Below, piece by piece: positions 1 through 7,947 of a stretch of DNA of 64,000 nucleotides. The translations under genes were made by a program, and so were the position numbers. The notes under the pieces are model-generated. The model did no database searches. It was not told the DNA's origin and worked only from the letters and a program-made list of their open reading frames with translations. This DNA comes from Gammaproteobacteria bacterium. GTDB lineage: Bacteria; Pseudomonadota; Gammaproteobacteria; Xanthomonadales; Wenzhouxiangellaceae. The stretch lies in NCBI GenBank assembly GCA_021772985.1, contig JAJFKX010000020.1:248001-312000 (forward strand). Reading direction: 5' to 3'. The number at the start of each line of letters is the position of its first letter. Positions within the stretch are counted from its first letter, which is position 1.

Positions 1-3
1 CAT
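1..3 (-). CDS. start codon of a gene running off the left edge
   Basis: The first three bases are the reverse complement of ATG. Upstream on the minus strand lies a strong Shine-Dalgarno (CAGGAGA, about 7 bases before the ATG), so a minus-strand gene most likely starts here and continues outside the window. It would be the next gene after pnuC on the same strand. Nothing of its product is visible. Confidence 0.45.
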
Positions 4-83
4 ATTAATTTTCTCCTGTTGTTTGTTTAGCTATCTTAACTTATTGGTGAACAACCTATTTATAGTAGATTTTCCATCAGTAT

Positions 84-671
84 TCATGTTGTTGCTTGGG
101 TGGTTACTGTTGCCGGATTCAGCATTGACTTGCGCCAGCTAAGTAAACCCATAATGGAGAGTACCAAAAATGCGGTATACAGACCTGAAGTCAGGTGTAA
201 ATCCTTGTACCAGTAAATACCGATGGCCACCACATCAACAATAATCCAGAAAAACCAGGATTCAAGTTTCTTCCTGGCCATCAGCCATTGTGCAATGACA
301 CTGGCAACGGTAGTGAATGCATCGCCATAGGGCACAGCAGCATCAGTCAGTGCAGACATCGAGTATCCCCATGTTATGGTGCCGATAATGGTGATCGTCG
401 GCCAGGTGTATTTCCAGTGCTGTTGTAACCGTGTTACCGGTAACTGGTTGCGATCTTTCCCACCATGCAGCCAGTAATACCAGCCATAAATATTCATGCC
501 GACATAAAATATGTGCAAAATCAGATCGGAATACAACTTGACCTGATAGAAGATGAAAATATACAGCGTCACCTGTATCAGCCCGGCAGGCCAGCACCAG
601 ATATTTTGCTTGACCACCAGCCAGACACATAGCAGACCAAAGACAACTGCGATTGCTTCAATGATGGTCAC
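84..671 (-). CDS. pnuC: PnuC-type nicotinamide riboside/mononucleotide transporter
   Basis: Inner-membrane transporter of 195 residues with about seven hydrophobic segments. It carries the family signature of aromatic and glycine residues: WCWPAGLIQ near residue 26, FYVGMNIYGWYYW near 55-67, and a C-terminal WFFWIIVDVVAIGIYWYK block. PnuC proteins take up pyridine-nucleotide precursors (nicotinamide riboside) or, in relatives, thiamine, by facilitated diffusion. The start is a GTG at 671. It lies 25 bases downstream of the esterase stop, so the gene is probably the third of an operon with the amidohydrolase and esterase. The substrate cannot be decided from sequence alone. Confidence 0.9.
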   Translation of the reverse strand: MTIIEAIAVVFGLLCVWLVVKQNIWCWPAGLIQVTLYIFIFYQVKLYSDLILHIFYVGMNIYGWYYWLHGGKDRNQLPVTRLQQHWKYTWPTITIIGTITWGYSMSALTDAAVPYGDAFTTVASVIAQWLMARKKLESWFFWIIVDVVAIGIYWYKDLHLTSGLYTAFLVLSIMGLLSWRKSMLNPATVTTQATT

Positions 672-696
672 ACTGCAGCCCTAATCAGGGTCACCA

Positions 697-1539
697 CTAT
701 TGAGCAGCGTGGTGCGCTGGGAAAAGCCATTGTAAACCTTGACGGAAGGCAACCGGCGCTGCCGAAAAATGATTGTGCCCAGGCGGTTCCTGAATTTGTA
801 GTGCCCATGGGTTCTGGCGGCTGCGAAAGGCTTCGATCCAATTTCTGGCAGGTTCTTTGAAGCGAGGATCATCCAGCTCAGCTGAGCTGACAAAAACCCG
901 TCGCTGTGGCGCCGGCGGCGTTACTGGTGGTGTGTTCAGATAAAATGCCAAATTACGATGCAGCGCTGGATTACTGGCGATATACCCCCAAAACAACTGC
1001 GGGCAGGTAAGCAAAGTGTTTAAAACAAATTGCCCCCCCAGTGATTGACCGAACAGAATACGACGTTGAGGATCAGCTGCATAGTGTTGCTGAATCAGCG
1101 GAAAAAGGTGTTGTTTGAATACTGTTTGAAACTTTTCCGCTCCGCCATAATGCTCAGCCTGGTCAGAAGGCGCAGTAAAGTCATGACTTCGCATATTACC
1201 CTGCTGCCAGTCATCGCTGCCGTATGCAATGCCGACAACAATCATTTCCGGTATTTCATCGGCTAGTCTAAGGTAACGATAATATGCGCCTAACAATGGA
1301 AAGGTAATTCCACCGTCCAGCAGATAAATCACCGGGTAATTGCCGCTGGCACTATAATTTTCCGGCAGGCGTACAAATAAATAATAGATTTGATTTGTAT
1401 CTTCAACAGTCACTGTGTGGGACTCTACGTTGCCAAGTCCCTGCAACTTTGAAAAGGCGTTATCAGTCGCAAATGCTGGCTGATACATCAGCAACAGTAA
1501 TAATATTGAAACGAAGTGTGTAGCGCGGATCTTATTCAT
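697..1539 (-). CDS. secreted alpha/beta-hydrolase, esterase D/Fes-like
   Basis: 280-residue protein with a cleavable-looking signal peptide (MNKIRATHFVSILLLLLMYQ...AFA). Family features are an LLDGG strand/turn near residue 73, a nucleophile elbow GQSLGG near residue 164, and a C-terminal histidine context GHNHFSA. These fit the putative esterase family (Pfam PF00756) that includes enterochelin esterases and IroE-like periplasmic hydrolases. It lies 3 bases downstream of the amidohydrolase stop and is very likely co-transcribed with it and pnuC. Substrate unknown; a periplasmic ester or peptide-ester substrate is an inference. Confidence 0.8.
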   Translation of the reverse strand: MNKIRATHFVSILLLLLMYQPAFATDNAFSKLQGLGNVESHTVTVEDTNQIYYLFVRLPENYSASGNYPVIYLLDGGITFPLLGAYYRYLRLADEIPEMIVVGIAYGSDDWQQGNMRSHDFTAPSDQAEHYGGAEKFQTVFKQHLFPLIQQHYAADPQRRILFGQSLGGQFVLNTLLTCPQLFWGYIASNPALHRNLAFYLNTPPVTPPAPQRRVFVSSAELDDPRFKEPARNWIEAFRSRQNPWALQIQEPPGHNHFSAAPVAFRQGLQWLFPAHHAAQ

Positions 1540-1542
1540 AAG

Positions 1543-2799
1543 CTAAGGTTGTTTGATGATTTGTCCGTTTTGGATTATCAGTTCGACATTGCGCAGATCG
1601 GAAATATCCGCCACCGGGTTGCCGCTGACTGCGATCAGGTCTGCTTTGTAACCGGCGGCGATGTGGCCGATCTCAGTTTGCAGGTGTAATAACCTAGCGT
1701 TGACTGAAGTGGCAGCCTGTAATGCCTGTAATGGAGTAAGCCCATATTGAACCAGTAGTTCCAGTTCCCAGGCATTATCTCCATGATCAAATACGCCGAC
1801 ATCAGAGCCGTTGCATATGATTACGCCGGCATCTATGGCATGACGCATTTGTGTTTGTTTGATCTGAATTCGTGGCGGGGTAGTTTGTGGGTTGCCATCC
1901 CAGCCCTGATAGCGTGAAACCGCTTCTACCGCACCCAGTGTAGGGCAAAGTACAACGCCTGCCTGAGCCATCAACTGGTAGGTGGTCAGAGTACCGCCAT
2001 CACCATGTTCAATACTTTCCACACCGGCTTCGATAGCACGAAGCATGCCGGCATCAGTGGCGGCATGTGCAACTGTAGGTCGCCCGCTGCTGCGCGCTGT
2101 TTCAACTACCAATCGCAATTCATCGATTGAAAACGTGGGCCGGGCCTCGCCGGCTGGTCCCCAGCGGTAATCAGCGTATACTTTGACCCAGTCCGCACCA
2201 CCGCCAATCTGGCGGCGAACTTCTTTGATCAAATCATCAACTCCATCAGCCTCATGGGCTCCCAGAGGAACTGTCACTCCCTGCCGAAATCCCTTTGGCC
2301 CATAACTGCCGGTAACCACAATAGCCGGGCCGGCTACCAGTAACCGCGGGCCGGGAATAATATTTTTTTGCAATGCCTGTTTGAGACCAACATCCGCATA
2401 TCCGGCGCCTTCCGAGCCCAGATCACGAAGTGTTGTAAATCCAGCCAGCAAGGTTGCCTGTAAATGGTTTGTAGCACGTGCAACTCGTTCTGCCTGAGAT
2501 TCAAGCAGTACCTGATCACTCCAAGGGGTTTCATCGTAAGGGTGCAGTAGCACATGGCTATGGGCATCAATCAGACCAGGTAACAAAGTCTGACCGGTCA
2601 GTTGAATAATTTCGGCACCGCTGCTGTCAAGCTGTTCACCCACTGAGCTGATTCGACCTGCATCAATCCGGACTTGCCAGTTGGTATGCAGCTTGTTACC
2701 GTCAAATACGGCATCTGGACTGAGTACATACGATTGCGCCTGACTGTTACCAGCCAGCAGCAATATTGCTGATAACAAGATTAAAATGCGTAGTTTCAA
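1543..2799 (-). CDS. secreted metal-dependent amidohydrolase, imidazolonepropionase-like
   Basis: 418 residues with an N-terminal signal peptide ending around SQA (residues 1-21). The amidohydrolase fold is clear: LPGLIDAHSH supplies the HxH metal ligands (near residue 81), GGADWVKVY the candidate carboxylated lysine, PTVAHA and SIEHGD the two later histidines, and CNGSD the aspartate. Signal-bearing members of this subgroup often act as prolidase-like dipeptidases or lactonases. It is the first gene of the operon amidohydrolase-esterase-pnuC, with a good ribosome site (GGAGG) before the ATG. The pairing with an esterase suggests periplasmic scavenging, but the substrate is not determinable. 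Confidence 0.85.
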   Translation of the reverse strand: MKLRILILLSAILLLAGNSQAQSYVLSPDAVFDGNKLHTNWQVRIDAGRISSVGEQLDSSGAEIIQLTGQTLLPGLIDAHSHVLLHPYDETPWSDQVLLESQAERVARATNHLQATLLAGFTTLRDLGSEGAGYADVGLKQALQKNIIPGPRLLVAGPAIVVTGSYGPKGFRQGVTVPLGAHEADGVDDLIKEVRRQIGGGADWVKVYADYRWGPAGEARPTFSIDELRLVVETARSSGRPTVAHAATDAGMLRAIEAGVESIEHGDGGTLTTYQLMAQAGVVLCPTLGAVEAVSRYQGWDGNPQTTPPRIQIKQTQMRHAIDAGVIICNGSDVGVFDHGDNAWELELLVQYGLTPLQALQAATSVNARLLHLQTEIGHIAAGYKADLIAVSGNPVADISDLRNVELIIQNGQIIKQP

Positions 2800-2968
2800 A
2801 AAACCCTCCAGGAATGTACTGTGACGCCGGTTAAGCTGATATTACTCCGACTTATCTTACACCATCACGACTGACCCATAAGCAGCAGCCAGACGCTTTG
2901 TTAGGCTAGTGCAACAGGTCTGAATTCTCTATACTTCACTCTGTATAAAAGCTGCAGCGTCGCTGAGT

Positions 2969-3628
2969 ATGAATCAACCAACCATCACCCATACGGAGTT
3001 TAAAGCGCATTTTCCGGTAGTAGTCATGCAACAGGACCACGACAATGTGGCTGGTATGAATGATGCGCTGAGTCAATTAATTCTGAGCATGGAGCATCGC
3101 TTCAGGGATACTGATCAAAATGCCGCAAAGCAGGCGCATATCGCTACTGAAGGTGGTTATCAGACAGCCGGACAACTAAATTTTTTTGATCTAAAAGACA
3201 GTGCGTTGAATATGTTTAGCAGCGTTTTGCTGAAACCTGCTATTGACGCATATCTGCGACATGTATTTGAAGATGCTGCTGCGGAACTTACGCCTTATCC
3301 ATATGGATGGGCAAACATATTACGTGCAGGCGATTGGCAGCGGCCGCACAATCATGCATCCAGTGGAAATCTGGTCAGCGGTGTTTACTATGTGCGGGTG
3401 CCGGAGGAACAACCACCAAGCGGCTGTATTGATTTCCTCAACCCATTGGTAGTGTCACAACATCATGGATATAGCCCTTGCCAGAGAGTTCAACCGCAGG
3501 TGGGCAAGCTGATTTTATTCCCTCCTTACCACATTCACTATGTGCATCCCATAGTCAGTCAGGAACCGCGGATTGTGATAGCTTTTGATGTGATGGCTCA
3601 TTCGCCAGGGCCGCAGCTGGTTTTTTGA
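2969..3628 (+). CDS. putative 2OG-Fe(II) oxygenase, TIGR02466-like
   Basis: 219-residue soluble protein. The block WQRPHNHASSGNLVSGVYYV (residues ~118-137) followed by FLNP and later GKLILFPPYHIHYVHP (~171-186) matches the double-stranded beta-helix layout of the TIGR02466 family: an H-x-H-like first ligand set, a strand with a distal histidine, and a basic residue near the C-terminus. Such proteins are assigned to the 2-oxoglutarate/Fe(II) oxygenase superfamily, but substrates are unknown. It stands alone on the plus strand between two minus-strand genes. Confidence 0.7.
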   Translation: MNQPTITHTEFKAHFPVVVMQQDHDNVAGMNDALSQLILSMEHRFRDTDQNAAKQAHIATEGGYQTAGQLNFFDLKDSALNMFSSVLLKPAIDAYLRHVFEDAAAELTPYPYGWANILRAGDWQRPHNHASSGNLVSGVYYVRVPEEQPPSGCIDFLNPLVVSQHHGYSPCQRVQPQVGKLILFPPYHIHYVHPIVSQEPRIVIAFDVMAHSPGPQLVF

Positions 3629-3661
3629 GTTTGTTGGTGGCTGGCTAATAATGTTGTATTT

Positions 3662-5350
3662 TTATTGATGGTGTCCAATTGAAACCTGGGGGAAATCAAA
3701 TTTTGATTCGTCCAGCTGATAGCAGTCACAAATATTTTTAATTATGTTGGTTAGTTGTTCAAACAATGATTTGCTGATAATTTTGTTGTCAATAAAGTAT
3801 TCAACAAACCAGGTACTGTTGTAAAACCAGCGAAATGGGTCTTCTATACGACTTAATCTCAGGTATTGAAATTCATATGCCAGGCGGATTAATTGCATGT
3901 AAACACCTTCGCTGCTGTAGCTTTGCAAATGGCAGTGGACGTTATTGCGCACATAGGTATCCATAGCGTCGGGGTGCAATAAGCGTGCGGCTACCAGATT
4001 AGCCATGAAATCTTCAATTCTAACCAACATACGGTTTAACAATGTCTGTCCCAGACTGCCGCTTTCGGCTTGCAGGCGCGCTACTTCATTGGCGAGTCGA
4101 TGTTGGATATTTGCAGGGGCAGCGGCAGCTATTTGATCAAATAGCTTGGCCAGAATTTGTTCCTGTTCGCTCCGCAGTGTTCGGCTATCAGCAGGGATAA
4201 TTACCCAGCCGGATTCGGCTGCCAGATGTCCCCATTCGTGCACGGTGCGTGCCTCAAGCATTTTGCGTTCATAAGGTGGAGTGGGTCGCCACAGACGTGT
4301 TTCATTTCTGCCTGGGCCGATGTTGTAGCAGATCAGTTTACGTTGCTTATGGATGTAGCATAATCCACCTTCGGTGATATACGGAGCTGGATCAACCAGT
4401 TCTTCGGGTGCACGCAGGCTGCTTAAAAAGCGTCGTGTTTGAATATTGATAACTGACAAGTCATTCAGCATGGCTGTTTCGGCTGATGCGCCGGAACTGT
4501 CAAGCTGCAGGCTTAATAGTTGGATATCATCAGGCCGGTCAGGATCCCATAATACCTGCCCATCAGCACCGGTAATCAACAAAGCCGGTTGTTCGCGGAT
4601 TAACCAGTCACACAACTTCTTACCGGGCTGTTCAGCTGGCTTTGAATGAAACTGTTTAAAATCGATACTGACCTCTGTCGCTGTTGCTGACCATGTATGT
4701 TGTATATCGTGCAGAATCCGGTGCAAGTTTGAGGGCAGGATTAATCCGGTAGCTTGCATAAGTTTGGCGTTGTGAACGGTTGCCTGCGGTTTTTTTAATT
4801 GGGTGTGATGCAATTTCTGTATTGCCGGCATTTGACTGGCTAAAAATCTGAATGCAGCAGCATCGGGCCGGGTCGTGTGCCTGCAGCCAAAGGCAAAATC
4901 TTCAATTTGTGCATCTGATAGGGTCAGGAAATAACTGAGGTTTGCGACTAAAACGGTGTCAAGCTGTTGCAACAGCCACATACGCTCAAGATGCAGAAAC
5001 TGATAGGCAACAAATTCGACAGAGGAGGTTTTTTTATCAAGGTCTGTTATATGCAACTGCCATGAATTTTTATTAAAGGGTTGAGAGTAGGGAGGGATGC
5101 ATTCGGGCTTTTTGACAATAAGAATATGCTGGGCACGTGGCGGAAACCAAAAGGCCGGGGCATTTTGATAAAGACGTACAGAGCGTCGCCAATAACGCTG
5201 GTAAGCCCGGTTAAATAACTCAATTGACTCGGCGGACAGCTTATGGTCATCGATCAGAGCGCCACTGAAATGGCTGCTAATTCCTTTGGCTGAAAGGTAT
5301 TCAATAGGAATTAATACATACTTATCAGTGTGACAGCAATAATTCAGCAT
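3662..5350 (-). CDS. unknown 562-residue protein with an HEWGH zinc-peptidase-like motif
   Basis: I do not recognise this family. It has no signal peptide or membrane segment. Residues 371-375 read HEWGH inside ARTVHEWGHLAAESGW, which has the HExxH form of zincin metallopeptidases. A downstream helix RIEDFMANLVAARLL (E446, D447) could provide the third metal ligand, as in gluzincins; that is inference. The N-terminal ~350 residues look alpha/beta, contain many aromatic residues, and resemble nothing obvious. The gene is followed on the same strand by nothing for 1 kb. A 158-residue gene lies 100 bases upstream on the same strand, and the two may form a unit. Confidence 0.75.
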   Translation of the reverse strand: MLNYCCHTDKYVLIPIEYLSAKGISSHFSGALIDDHKLSAESIELFNRAYQRYWRRSVRLYQNAPAFWFPPRAQHILIVKKPECIPPYSQPFNKNSWQLHITDLDKKTSSVEFVAYQFLHLERMWLLQQLDTVLVANLSYFLTLSDAQIEDFAFGCRHTTRPDAAAFRFLASQMPAIQKLHHTQLKKPQATVHNAKLMQATGLILPSNLHRILHDIQHTWSATATEVSIDFKQFHSKPAEQPGKKLCDWLIREQPALLITGADGQVLWDPDRPDDIQLLSLQLDSSGASAETAMLNDLSVINIQTRRFLSSLRAPEELVDPAPYITEGGLCYIHKQRKLICYNIGPGRNETRLWRPTPPYERKMLEARTVHEWGHLAAESGWVIIPADSRTLRSEQEQILAKLFDQIAAAAPANIQHRLANEVARLQAESGSLGQTLLNRMLVRIEDFMANLVAARLLHPDAMDTYVRNNVHCHLQSYSSEGVYMQLIRLAYEFQYLRLSRIEDPFRWFYNSTWFVEYFIDNKIISKSLFEQLTNIIKNICDCYQLDESKFDFPQVSIGHHQ

Positions 5351-5450
5351 GGATTAATTACCTGTTAGACACAACTTTCAATTCAGTAATTTTAAATATA
5401 GCAAAGCAAGTGTTAAATTAATATGCCAGTGTATATAAAGTCTGCAAGTA

Positions 5451-5927
5451 TTACGCCCTGATATTTCGTAAATGGCGATTACTGATGCCAAAAAAAGTAA
5501 TGATATCCTGTTTGCAGGTGCTGTGTTTGATAGCCAATTGGATAGCAGCGCGCTTCAAGGCCATGTATACACCGCTGCCTGATGGCAAGTATATATATTG
5601 ATCGCTGTCGGAAATTTTGATAATTCTCTTACAGGTATCAGGCATAGGTTCCAAATGTAATTTTGAGAAAAACCTGCACCCGGGTTGCACATGTGCTTTT
5701 GCTGCATGGTTGCACCGAAAAAAATCAAGCATTGACGGAAATCCCGTAGCTATCGTTAATTCAGATGCAATGGCCGGCATGGCAGCTAAAGAGGTTTCTG
5801 GGTATTTGTTATAAAAAGCCAATAGCTGTTGGTAAGTTTTTGAGCCGTTGGCTGGTAGCCCCCTAAACGCTTCCATGCAATCATTTGATAAATCGAAATT
5901 CATTATGTTCCCTTTTTGATTAGACAT
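5451..5927 (-). CDS. unknown 158-residue protein with a C-terminal HTH-like end
   Basis: Unrecognised soluble protein, possibly a small regulator. The C-terminus (ALKRAAIQLAIKHSTCKQ, then DIITFFGISNRHLRNIRA) has the spacing of a small helix-turn-helix, but no family can be named. Two starts are plausible because each has its own ribosome site: ATG at 5927 preceded by GAGAGGGAACG, and ATG at 5903 (MNFDLSND) preceded by AAGGGAACATA. The near duplication of the ribosome site is visible in the sequence. It lies upstream of the HEWGH protein on the same strand and is divergent from the FHA regulator. Confidence 0.6.
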   Translation of the reverse strand: MSNQKGNIMNFDLSNDCMEAFRGLPANGSKTYQQLLAFYNKYPETSLAAMPAIASELTIATGFPSMLDFFRCNHAAKAHVQPGCRFFSKLHLEPMPDTCKRIIKISDSDQYIYLPSGSGVYMALKRAAIQLAIKHSTCKQDIITFFGISNRHLRNIRA

Positions 5928-6106
5928 CGTTCCCTCTCAATTACTGCTATTTACAGTAAAGCTGTCTATGGCTTTAGCATAGCAAAACACATTTAAAAGT
6001 GTAGGGTGAAGATGACCCCCTGTACTAGCAGCAGTGGTTATTGGTAGTTTTAGATTGCTTAATAGCAGTGGCTGGCGACAGGGTGATGCCGGACAAGGGA
6101 AACACT

Positions 6107-6979
6107 ATGGCTATCTTTGAAAATGCGTTTGGACTTAAGTGTGTAATTCAAAATTCCGGGTCAGTATTGGAAAGACCGGATTTGGGTTATCAAAATGATT
6201 CATCAATGCAAGACTCAATATACAGTGCAGCTATGCTGTACTGGAACAATAATTGCTGGGTTGTTTTCAACAACGGCAAACATGCCATATGGGTTGCAGG
6301 CAAACCGGTTCCAGCTGGCAAAGAGTCAGTGCTGGAGACCGGTATTGATATTTTTCTGGCTCAGCAGTGGTATTGCAAATGGACCGTAATTGATTTGAGT
6401 CCACCCAGTGAAACTTCAGTGTTTCTTGCTGAGGATGGCTATTGGTATTCCAAAAGTGCACAAAAAAGTGTTTTATTAAAAGATGGTGATTTAGTCTGTG
6501 CAGCCAAACGAAAATGGTGTCTGTGTTGTGCTAAACAAACCTACATAGAACAACCGGCAGCAACAGCCGAACCAGATTGCAGCGAGAAAACAACGTTGAT
6601 ATTCAAGGTCAGCCTGGATGAGGAACATGTTTTTTCTCTGATAGAAACTGATCAACAGGTAATTAACCTAAAAGAGCGCGTACATCATTACTTACTGGTT
6701 ACTTTAGCAAGAATTAAATTAGAAGATCATCGGCGCGGCTATGATGCAAGTTCATGTGGGTGGGTGTGCATGGATGATCTATGTAAAATGATGGGTACCG
6801 ATGCTTCACATATAAATATTCAAATTTACAGAGCTAGAAAACAAATTGCTGAGTGCTTATATAAAGAAGAAGATTTGCCGATGTTGATTGAACGTCGTTC
6901 TGGTTGTCTTCGTTTTGGTGATTGGAGTTTTAAGATAATTCGAGGTTCAAGTCTGGAAGGGAACATGATTTTGACTTGA
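6107..6979 (+). CDS. FHA-like/winged-helix regulatory protein
   Basis: About 290 residues from the ATG at 6107, chosen because AAGGGA sits 6-7 bases before it; the open frame extends back to 6041 without a comparable site. The N-terminal half resembles a degenerate forkhead-associated domain (a VLLKDGDLV turn near residue 135 corresponds to the usual N-R-I-L-DGD strand). The C-terminal ~100 residues (HHYLLVTLARIKLEDHRRG... GWVCMDDLCKMMGTD... INIQIYRARKQI) match the winged-helix tail that accompanies FHA domains in many proteobacterial proteins. Likely a phosphothreonine- or partner-sensing regulator. The next genes on the same strand (unknown 211-residue protein, neprosin peptidase) are candidate targets. 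Confidence 0.6.
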   Translation: MAIFENAFGLKCVIQNSGSVLERPDLGYQNDSSMQDSIYSAAMLYWNNNCWVVFNNGKHAIWVAGKPVPAGKESVLETGIDIFLAQQWYCKWTVIDLSPPSETSVFLAEDGYWYSKSAQKSVLLKDGDLVCAAKRKWCLCCAKQTYIEQPAATAEPDCSEKTTLIFKVSLDEEHVFSLIETDQQVINLKERVHHYLLVTLARIKLEDHRRGYDASSCGWVCMDDLCKMMGTDASHINIQIYRARKQIAECLYKEEDLPMLIERRSGCLRFGDWSFKIIRGSSLEGNMILT

Positions 6980-7224
6980 AGGCGTAATTACATGAATACT
7001 AGAAAATAAAATATTTATTAGCTTCGGCAACAACTCTGACCAGCGTAACTTGCTGTAACCCCGTGTAATGGTTTGAGGTAAATTTATTCCTTATTATTAT
7101 TTTGCAAATTATACACCTTGTACTGATTAAATTATTAGCTTGATGGTTAAATTTGTTGGTAAGTATCTGGATTAGATGCAAACCAAAATGGAATTAATAT
7201 TAAATAATAAAACAGGAGAAGATT

Positions 7225-7860
7225 ATGTTGCAGTTTAGTTTGAGCCTTTCATTTGAAGAAAGAGACCTTCAAAATATTGAAGATACAGATAGTAAAGTAG
7301 TAATTGCCAAACCATCGGAAAGTGATGATCCTAATGTGGCTTGGTTAACATTTGATCCATTTCCATCAAACCAGGTGGTTTGGGAAGAAAAATATGGTAT
7401 CTATGCCTCAACGGCTGAAATCCAGAATGGCGCACAACTTACTCAACTTGCATCAACTGGTGTGCCGGCCGCGCCCGATAAGATATACACACTGCTGCCA
7501 GCCGCATATTTCAGCCCACCTGAAGGAGTAGGTAGCAAAAACGCATTTACTGCGATTAATGCATTTGACAATTTGCCGGCACCTGCGAACCTGACATTTG
7601 GCCTTTATCAGGACGCTAATGTTAATGGTGTGGATATTTTGGGTAATGCAGTTTCAGCAGCGCCGGTACTGTTTAACAGTACCGCGATAATGACGCCTTA
7701 CACCACTGTGTTTGTTTGGATTCAGTCACAAATTGCCAGTAACACTGTATGCACCATAGTGACATCACCTTTGACACAAGTCACATTCGGGGGAGAAGTA
7801 GACACAGTGTCTTTGGCTTATAACCCACTGGGCGGAAATTTTATACCAACCGCTGGATAG
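7225..7860 (+). CDS. unknown 211-residue protein preceding the neprosin peptidase
   Basis: Clear gene: ATG preceded by ACAGGAGAAGATT. There is no signal peptide or membrane span. The sequence is beta-rich and polar, with blocks NQVVWEEKYGIYAST (residues ~51-65), YTLLPAAYFSPPEG (~93-106), TVFVWIQSQIASNTVC (~160-175) and VTFGGEVDTVSLAYNP near the end. I do not recognise a family. A cytoplasmic or inclusion-forming structural protein is only a guess from its beta-rich composition. It is separated from the peptidase gene by 87 bases that contain a stable hairpin. Confidence 0.65.
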   Translation: MLQFSLSLSFEERDLQNIEDTDSKVVIAKPSESDDPNVAWLTFDPFPSNQVVWEEKYGIYASTAEIQNGAQLTQLASTGVPAAPDKIYTLLPAAYFSPPEGVGSKNAFTAINAFDNLPAPANLTFGLYQDANVNGVDILGNAVSAAPVLFNSTAIMTPYTTVFVWIQSQIASNTVCTIVTSPLTQVTFGGEVDTVSLAYNPLGGNFIPTAG

Positions 7861-7892
7861 TAAGCCTGGCATAGGTCTTACACTCTAAAAAA

Positions 7893-7923
7893 ATAGAGTC
7901 ACATTTTCTAAACGTGACTCTAT
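7893..7923 (+). terminator. hairpin between the 211-residue gene and the neprosin gene
   Basis: ATAGAGTCAC (7893-7902) is perfectly complementary to GTGACTCTAT (7914-7923), with an 11-base loop. There is an A-run before the stem but only a weak T-rich stretch after it. It could be a partial terminator setting the ratio of the two genes, or a bidirectional terminator. Confidence 0.5.
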
Positions 7924-7947
7924 TCTCAATTTAAATTACTACCAGGA

